From Diphasiastrum complanatum (Eukaryota > Streptophyta > Lycopodiopsida > Lycopodiales > Lycopodiaceae): a stretch of 64,000 nt of DNA. Positions 57,564 to 64,000 of the stretch are shown here, in pieces; the stretch's first letter is position 1, and each line of letters opens with the position of its first letter. The stretch covers positions 57,981,982 to 58,045,981 of the forward strand of contig CM055099.1 of NCBI GenBank assembly GCA_029204225.1, read 5' to 3'. A model generated the notes under the pieces. That model did no database searches and had not been told where the DNA came from. It saw only the letters and a program-made list of their open reading frames with translations. The position numbers were made by a program, and so were the translations under genes.

Positions 57564-58266
57564 TGACAAAATTTTACAGCAAAATGAATCCCAATCAATC
57601 CTAAAAGTGATGGAGGATGCATAAATAAAAGACCTAGATCCAAATTATGAGCTAGAATCAAGACTAGTTACCAAAACTAGCAAATTTGGCATTTAACTCC
57701 ACATTAGGCACATAGATTTGATCAAATGAACCAAAGTAAAGTACAGCAAGATTCTCAGACCTGTAAAAAAGTTCAGTACCTTCCAAACCAAGCAATTAAT
57801 GCATAATAACACTCACATCTAATAGCTAGAACTCGCCACCAAAAGACAATGATGATAGAAGTTGAAAAACTTGATTTTTCTTGATAATTTGATGGAGATC
57901 CCATCATGTATTTATACATTTCAAGCTCGGATTTGAGCATATTAGGGCACCTCTGAACTTATCATACCCTAACCCTAACATCTACCCTAATAGGTCATTG
58001 GATCCACCCTAACTTGGGGTCAAGATCTCGAGATCCAAAAACAATAAAAAACATGCTATTTTAGATCCTAGAATTTCTCTAGCCTATCCAAACACATTTT
58101 TGCCTTATTTCAAAGATGCTATCACAATGTAATACGAGGAATGAACTTATTGGATAGCATCCTATGTGATTTGGCACGTGTGGCATCTATTTACATGGCC
58201 ATCTTGCCAAGTACAATGCATGTGACCAAAAAATGGTCAAGCTAGAATTGTGAAATTTTAATATCA
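57564..58266 (-). repeat. 5' LTR of Copia-3
   Basis: On the minus strand it begins TGATATTAAAATTTCAC and ends AAAATTTTGTCA (TG...CA), 703 bp. The inner edge is fixed by the primer-binding site and the outer edge by resumption of an exon-like sequence. Confidence 0.7.
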
Positions 58267-58608
58267 TCGGACATTCTTAGTGAAAAAGATTGAAATAATA
58301 TACAATGATGCACTTTGGACATGCGTTGAAGTGGAAGAGGATTGGAGCCTAAATTATATCAGACAAGAACTTTTGCTCCTACAAGATGATATACTTTCAA
58401 ACTTTAGATTCATTTTAAATGGTAAACTCGTACGTAACTGTAAATACTATATTCTTTTTGTATTATTTCTTTCAAAAATTGCTCGTATAATCTTTATACA
58501 AAATGTAACATACTTTGTGTTAAATTTATGTAGCTACGTAAAAGACATGAGATCGAGATCAAATGTACAAATATTGGCGAAACTATCCAACTGATGGAAG
58601 AACACTGA
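58267..58608 (+). pseudogene. Two-exon remnant with a ubiquitin-like-style domain (gene Y family)
   Basis: Exon 1 (about 58,280-58,429) reads IEIIYNDALWTCVEVEEDWSLNYIRQEL then FRFILNGKL and ends at GTACGT. Exon 2 (58,534-58,608, after TTTATGTAG) continues in phase 0 with LRKRHEIEIKCTNIGETI and a TGA. The fold-level pattern (W-x-L-x-x-I-R, F-R-F-x-x-x-G-K, then a basic -HE- strand) is that of small ubiquitin-like modules in many eukaryotic proteins. The exon is homologous to 10,610-10,815. Upstream is cut by the Copia-3 insertion. It may be a 5' exon or a complete short module. Confidence 0.5.
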
Positions 58609-58834
58609 GATTTACTATAATGAAATACACATCCATCATCGATGCTCAAGATGAAAACAAGAATCTTGTCTTTTAAGAATGTAGAAAAATTGCAATCTAG
58701 TATTGTACTATGGACACAACTTTATTGCAAGACTCTATATTGATATCAATAAAAATCCCATAAGTGGGTTGTTTACATGTATGATTATGTCTCCTTTTTC
58801 GGATGGTAATATATACACGTTTACAATTGAAATC

Positions 58835-59315
58835 CTATTTAGTAATTTTATCTTTATTTTCTATATTAGTATCAGGAGCTGTGATGACAACAATCTCATG
58901 TCCTGTAATTCCGCCTTTCTCTATATTAGGAAGGACTTGTATGTCTCTCTGATCGTATAAAATAATCTTTCCATCCTCAGCAACTTGAAAGGATGTTAGG
59001 ACAAGAGCAAGAGTCTTTATAGTGCCCTCAAGCTCAGGCACAAAAGCTACGCCATTTTGTACAAATGTTTTGATCAACTCTTGCGGCAATCTATATACAT
59101 CATTAGAATTGTACGGCTCAAGAGTGAACTGTCATAATAAACCAGGTGAATGAGTAAATAACTAACAATCACACTAACAAAATAAAAATTTGAATCAATA
59201 GAACAACAAATGAACAAAATTTTACCTTTTTAATATCTACATCGACTTGTAGATTGTACCACCCAAAAAAGAGCTTTGTATTGTACAAGATGAACCAAAC
59301 ACAACTAAAAGCATC
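58835..59315 (-). pseudogene. Two-exon gene remnant, unknown family
   Basis: The exon 59,315-59,226 (CVWFILYNTKLFFGWYNLQ, ending in AAAAAG|GTAAAA) joins in phase 0 to exon 59,128-58,835 after TTATTATGACAG. The second exon is 97 codons without a stop: YRLPQELIKTFVQNGVAFVP, then KTLALVLTSFQVAEDGKI and GHEIVVITAP. Both splice sites are good, so this was a real gene. It lies tail-to-tail with the 58.3-kb remnant and may belong to the same cluster. No family was recognised. Confidence 0.45.
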
Positions 59316-59642
59316 CTTTTGTTATACACACTGTAGATATTCAGCAAAAATTATTAATATTATGCCATACAATTTATTCATGCTATGATGATAGATTTAG
59401 AAAAAAAAAAAGATGCACATCAGCGATAAATTGTATATACCTTGAGAGATTTAATAGTTATCTACGCACGACATCATGAAGTAGATAATCAAATTTTTTA
59501 TGTGTATTTTTAGTTGAGTTTATTTTTACACAGAAATACCGTGTATTCCATATTTGTCTCTTGTTAAAGATATGGATGTGCTCAACATAAAGGTCTGAAG
59601 CAACAAGAGAAAAAGACTGGTAAATAATGATATATGTGATCT

Positions 59643-59916
59643 ACTTAGAATTAAAGTAGAATCAATGTGCTACTGTACTGTGGGTCCTATCAGTGGATAA
59701 CGATCAGTTGGCCTCGCCACGAGGCAAGTCGACGGGACACGCGTCCCGCCAACGGCAACCTTGGTCATGCATGGGTTGCCTGAGTGGACAACTATGTGTA
59801 CAGTGTAATTTTGTTTTGAAAAATACAGTTGCTATGTGAGCTTGCTGTGGAGAGTGTTTTCTGTCAATATTATTGTGTAGCATGATCTGTGTTCCTGTGC
59901 AAAGTAAATTCTAAGT
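59643..59916 (+). repeat. 5' LTR of Copia-4
   Basis: It begins ACTTAGAATT and ends AATTCTAAGT, a perfect 10-bp inverted repeat. The end lies immediately against TGGTATCAGAGC at 59,917. The termini are therefore AC...GT and not TG...CA. Confidence 0.8.
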
Positions 59917-59928
59917 TGGTATCAGAGC
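59917..59928 (+). other. Primer-binding site of Copia-4
   Basis: TGGTATCAGAGC, complementary to initiator-Met tRNA, directly after the LTR. Confidence 0.9.
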
Positions 59929-60840
59929 GGTATAGGGAGTGTACACAGTACAACATCACCGTTGAAGAGAACTTTGGGAGAACTGTCTTTTGAGAGTTCG
60001 GGGGATGCCCTAGCAGTACAAATCAGACCTAAAGTGGCCGTGGACAGCCGCAAGCAATACAACATGCTGGATCTACGAGAGCTGGGTGGCCAAAATCCTG
60101 CAGCCATAGCTTGAAGCTCGTGAAGGAGAAGGAGGCCGTGAGGAGGCTGTTGTGCGTGGTGAAGGGAGTGGAGATGTAGCGCTCCGAAGTGTCCAGTGGC
60201 TGGAGTACCCTATTTCAACATTTTGGAAAGATCACAGCTGTAGGATTGAGAGTAGATATGGATCGACGGTTGAGATCGCGCTACTTAAGATGAATATCCA
60301 GAGTTGGATCAAAATCGATCTTTAGATGGAGTCTGAAGGGCAGTTGAAGAAGGCAAAGAGGCTTTGAAGTAATTATAGACATTCAACTTCAATAAAAATT
60401 TTCAAATTGAAAGTTGAGTTGGGTCCCAAGTTCATGAAGTGTGAAGTTTCTTCACTCTGAAGAAACAGTTCAAAAACGAGAAAAGTCCCTATTTTTGGGT
60501 CCTTTGTCCATTTTGACCCAAACGAAAGGCTATAACCTCCAAACAAAGGGCACCCGGACTGTACTTGCAAGTACGATACAGCAAAATAGAGTGATTGCAG
60601 CAGAGAAAGTGTTCGGAGTGCGCCAAAAGTAATTTCACCATTCCACTGGGCACGTAGTTGGGAGTTGACAACTGAGTGCATTTTGGAAGGTGACGCCGAT
60701 TTGGCTTTCAAATTGGTGGAAAAGCAGTGAGTGGCCTGGTAAGGGAAAAAGTGCAGGTCATTATTTTCAACTTCTGACATAACTGTTGGCCTCGACATAC
60801 TGTTTTTAGCCTACGGTAGAACTTTCAAGCAGTTTTGCGA

Positions 60841-63800
60841 TGGCAAACATGGGAGAGTCCATTTTGAGTGAAAGTAGCAAATTGGACGGGATTTCCAACT
60901 AGGCAGTGTGGAGATTCGAAATAAAAAACATATTGATGGAGAAAGACGTGTGGGAAGTCGTCACAGGCGATGAGAGAAGGCCGCCAAATGAAGCGGATAT
61001 CAAAGTGTTTGACAAAAAGTTGAGGAAAGCTTTGACCTTCATTAACTTGTCAGTAAAAGATCACATCATTACCCACATTTGTGATGCTGTTACACCCAGA
61101 CAGGCATAAGATGTGCTAAAGGAGTAGTTTGAGACTTCAAATCCGTCAAGAATCTTTTTTTCGAAGTCAAGTTGAATAGTGCCCGCATGGAGCAAGGAGA
61201 GCACATTAAGACGTATATGACCAGAATCAAAACAATGAGGGATGAACTGCATTCTATTGGTGAGCGCATACGCGATGTGGAGCTGGTGCACAATGCATTG
61301 CGTGGCATTGCAGAACCCTATCAGATGTTTGTGAGTGGAATAGCATCAAGAGAAAGATTGCCAACCTTTGACGAGCTCATAGGAATCTTGATGCAGGAAG
61401 AGCAACGACGAGAAATGGTGAAAGCTAGATGTCAAAATACTGACGATCAGGCACTTGCGACACACCAGAAATGAGGCAAGGGCAAGGGCAAGAAGAAGTC
61501 TAAGCAGCAACTTGCCAAGTATCAGGAGGATGAGGGATCTTCCAGTAAGACCAAGAAGAAAGGCAAGTGCTCCCATTGTGGTAAAGAGGGCCATTGGAAG
61601 AGTGAATGTCGCAAATTCTTGGCAGAACTAGGCAAGGGAAAACCAAAGCAAGCAGGTAACCTTGTCGATGAGAGTGAGATTGAAGACTCTAGCATCTTCA
61701 TATCTGCATTGTCATCTAATCAAGATGATCAAGCATGGTATATTGACTCGGGAGCCACAAGACACATGACAGGTAACAAGAATTGGTTTAGTAGCATGAA
61801 AGTGTTGGATAATGGAACATCCGTTTCACAAGAAAATGGTGAGGTGTGCAAGATGAACCACTTGCAAATCTTTGGATGTAAGGCCTTTGTACACGTTCCT
61901 AAGGAAGAGAGACATAAACTTGAAAAGCTATCAAGTGTATATTCCTAGGATATGATGATCGTGTGAAGGGCTATAGATGTTTCGATTCAATGGAAAACAA
62001 AGTCCATATAAGCCGTGATGTTATCTTTGATGAGTCCAAGATGTATGAAGACGAGGATGCTGAGAAGATAGAGACATCCAGTGGGAAAGATGGTATAGTG
62101 AGGATACCACCTGATGATGATCCATTCATTGACCTTCCAAGTGATGAACATGAGGATACATCTCAAGATACTACTACTCAACCTCAAGAGACAGGTTGGA
62201 GAGGTAGGGACAAACCTTCTGGTGCAAGAAGGATTGAAATTGCAGGTGACAAACGCGAGGAGAAGGATGTACCGTGGGATACATTTTCACCAGGAAGCCG
62301 ATCACCTGACAGGAAGCTCCCTAAGTGGTTTGAGAGATTGTTGGAGAGCCACGACATGGATGACTTTCCAGGATTATCTAGCCAAGGAGAGCTACGAAGA
62401 TCGACAAGAGAGAAGACACAACCTGAGAGGTATGAAGCAAATTATGCTCTCTTATCTAGTATTATTCAAAGCAAAGAATGTTCGACTTATGGTGAAGCGA
62501 AGGATGATGACATTTGGGTCAAGGCCATGAGAGAGGAGATGGAGTCAATTGCTAAGCATAGCACATGGGACTTAGTAGAACCACCAGTTGGCAAGAAACC
62601 CATTGGTTGCAAATGGGTATACAGGACTAAGTACCATGCAGATGGAAGTATAGCAAAGCACAAGGCAAGATTGGTGATCAAAGGGTATGCACAAAGCAAA
62701 GGCATCGACTATGAGGAGACCTTTGCGCCAGTATGTAAGTGGAATACTCTACGTCTACTTGTTGTTTTAGCTTCATATTTTGGTTGGCCTTTGCATCAGA
62801 TGGAAGTGAAATCTGCTTTTCTGAATGGTGAGTTGGAAGAAAAGGTGTTCATGGATCAACCTGAAGGCTTTGTAGAGAACGGACAGGAAAATAAACTATG
62901 TCGCTTGAAGAAAGCGATTTGTGCATGGTATAGCAGGATTGATGCCTACTTTCGTTCAAAGGGGATGGTGAGAACACACTCTGATCCAAATCTATATGTC
63001 TTATGCTTTGATGGTATGGTTGCTTTGATTGCTCTTTATTTTGATGACTTAATTATTACGAGAAATAATCAAGAGATAATAGATCTCAGCCTGATGCATT
63101 ATTGCCTTGGAGTAGAGGTGTGGCAAAAAGGACACAAAGTGGGTTTAACACAGGTGAAGTATGTCAAAGAGTTGTTGCACAGGTTTAGGTTGCAGGATTG
63201 CAAACCAGTAAATACTCCTATTGAACCAAGTAAAAAACTTTCTAAGCTTGATGAGTCACAGTCATTTGATGCTACGCTGTATAGGCAGTTAGTAGGGAGC
63301 TTGATTTACCTTACCACGACTAGACTAGATATATGCTATGCTGTTGGCATTGTAAGTCAGTTTATGGCAGCACCTACGAAAACGCATTGGAAGGTAGCTA
63401 AACGCATTTTGCGTTATGTAAAAGGCACTTCAGAGTATGGCTTGATTTACAGGAAGCATGATGGTTTACCTGAGTTGTGTGGCTATGAGGATGCGGATTG
63501 GAGAGGTGACTATGATGATCATAGATCTACCACAGGGTATGTATTCCAGTTTTGTGGTAGTTGTTTTTCTTGGTCTAGTAAGAAGCAAGGTACCATTGCT
63601 CTTTCCACCATAGAGGCAGAGTATAAGGCAATGTGTAGTGCAGCATAGGAAGCTATATGGTTGAGACAAATCTTGGAAGAAGTTGGCATGAAGCAAAAAA
63701 ATCCCACGACTTTACATAGCGACAGCCAGAGTGGCATTCAGCTAGCAAAGAATCCAGTGTTCCATGCGAAAACTAAACACATTGAGATTAAGTATCACTT

Positions 63801-63945
63801 TATACGTGAGAGGCTGCTGAGTCGTGAAATTCATGTTGTTCATTGTAGCATAGAAGAACAACTAGCTGATATTTTCACTAAGCCACTTGTTGGAGAAAAG
63901 TTTGATAAGTTTAGATCAAAGCTTTCTGTACTTAAAGTTTGTTGA
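60841..63945 (+). pseudogene. Copia-4 gag-pol, internally deleted
   Basis: GAG starts at ATG 60,841 (MANMGESILSESSKLDG) with a TAG at 60,898-60,900, further stops and a frameshift near 61,110-61,160. The zinc knuckle CSHCGKEGHWKSEC (about 61,570-61,611) is intact. Protease WYIDSGATRHMTG is near 61,737. About 90 bases later the frame jumps to HLQIFGCKAFVHVP, which lies C-terminal to the integrase core, so the HH-CC and D-D-E regions are deleted. RT has NGELEEKVF but lacks the LYGLKQAPR stretch and reads YFDDL in place of YVDD, followed by another deletion. RNase H (ALSTIEAEYKA) is interrupted by TAG 63,646-63,648 and ends at 63,945. Confidence 0.9.
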
Positions 63946-63983
63946 CTTTAAAACTATGTATATGACTGTGTATAAAGTAGACT

Positions 63984-64000
63984 CTACTTTAAGGGAGAGA
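63984..64000 (+). other. Polypurine tract of Copia-4
   Basis: ACTTTAAGGGAGAGA at the window end matches the tract TTAAGGGAGAG before the LTR at 44,808, indicating related elements and that the 3' LTR begins within a few bases. Confidence 0.7.

Larger units (their letters stand above)
55690..58266 (-). mobile_element. Copia-3: 3'-truncated copia element
   Basis: Minus-strand order: LTR (57,564-58,266), primer-binding site GCTCTGATACCA (57,552-57,563), ~780-nt leader, GAG and the start of protease. Similarity ends near 55,690, so INT, RT, RNase H and the 3' LTR are gone. It inserted into the gene remnant that resumes at 58,267. Confidence 0.85.
59643..64000 (+). mobile_element. Copia-4: copia element with ACTT...AAGT LTR ends, runs past the window
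   Basis: A 274-bp 5' LTR (59,643-59,916), primer-binding site, ~910-nt leader, gag-pol and a polypurine tract (TTTAAGGGAGAGA) reaching base 64,000 are present. The 3' LTR must start just beyond the window. The coding region has lost the integrase core and shorter RT pieces. Confidence 0.88.

Noticed and set aside
1-64000. tRNA or rRNA genes, CRISPR arrays, bacterial operons
   Set aside because: None seen; the tRNA-like words found are retrotransposon primer-binding sites, and the gene structure is that of a plant nuclear genome.

Overview
This window looks like a repeat-dense stretch of a large land-plant (embryophyte) nuclear genome. The reasons are a plant-type MATE transporter of the ABS3/ADS (DTX48-like) group, Ty1/copia elements primed by the usual plant initiator-Met tRNA site (TGGTATCAGAGC), Ty3/gypsy and CACTA remnants, nested insertions, and only one intact host gene in 64 kb. 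I cannot fix the clade. One gene per 64 kb suggests a multi-gigabase genome, such as a fern, gymnosperm or similar.

Layout. 0-0.9 kb: decayed exons of an unrecognised gene. 1.2-6.6 kb: Copia-1, a 3'-truncated copia element whose reverse transcriptase is replaced by foreign sequence. 6.7-11.8 kb: a cluster of decayed, unusual genes. Two are transcribed divergently from a G-box-rich promoter, and their leaders carry the same ~85-bp inverted-motif array. The right-hand gene begins with a full-length, CENH3-like histone H3 fold and continues into a Ulp1-like (C48) peptidase-like region. A third, minus-strand gene follows. 14.4-17.4 kb: the intact two-exon MATE gene and its likely promoter. 18.5-27.2 kb: copia fragments, one non-TG/CA LTR, and inside that LTR a structurally complete Copia-2 (20,849-26,985) with a perfect CCCAA target duplication. 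27.2-37.1 kb: pieces of at least three gypsy elements. 37.7-41.1 kb: a CACTA remnant, a SET-like fragment and a tandem-repeat ORF. 41.6-45.3 kb: a non-coding LTR-element interior and its 3' LTR. 45.3-48.6 kb: the 5' half of Gypsy-A on the minus strand. 48.8-55.7 kb: a CACTA fragment, two strong hairpins, a partial LTR and minisatellites. 55.7-58.3 kb: Copia-3, truncated. 58.3-59.3 kb: two small multi-exon gene remnants, one homologous to an exon at 10.6 kb. 59.6-64.0 kb: Copia-4, running off the window.

Two structural points stand out. First, Gypsy-A is cut into two opposite-strand halves. Their broken ends match to the codon once a 5-bp target duplication is removed, and each end abuts an LTR of the same second element. 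This implies an inversion of ~20 kb, or an assembly misjoin. Second, two copia-type elements have LTR ends that are not TG...CA but still form inverted repeats (AGTT...AACT and ACTT...AAGT).

Apart from the MATE gene nearly every coding region carries stops or frameshifts, so the window is mainly a record of layered transposon insertion, deletion and rearrangement. All calls come from reading the sequence; no database search was possible.
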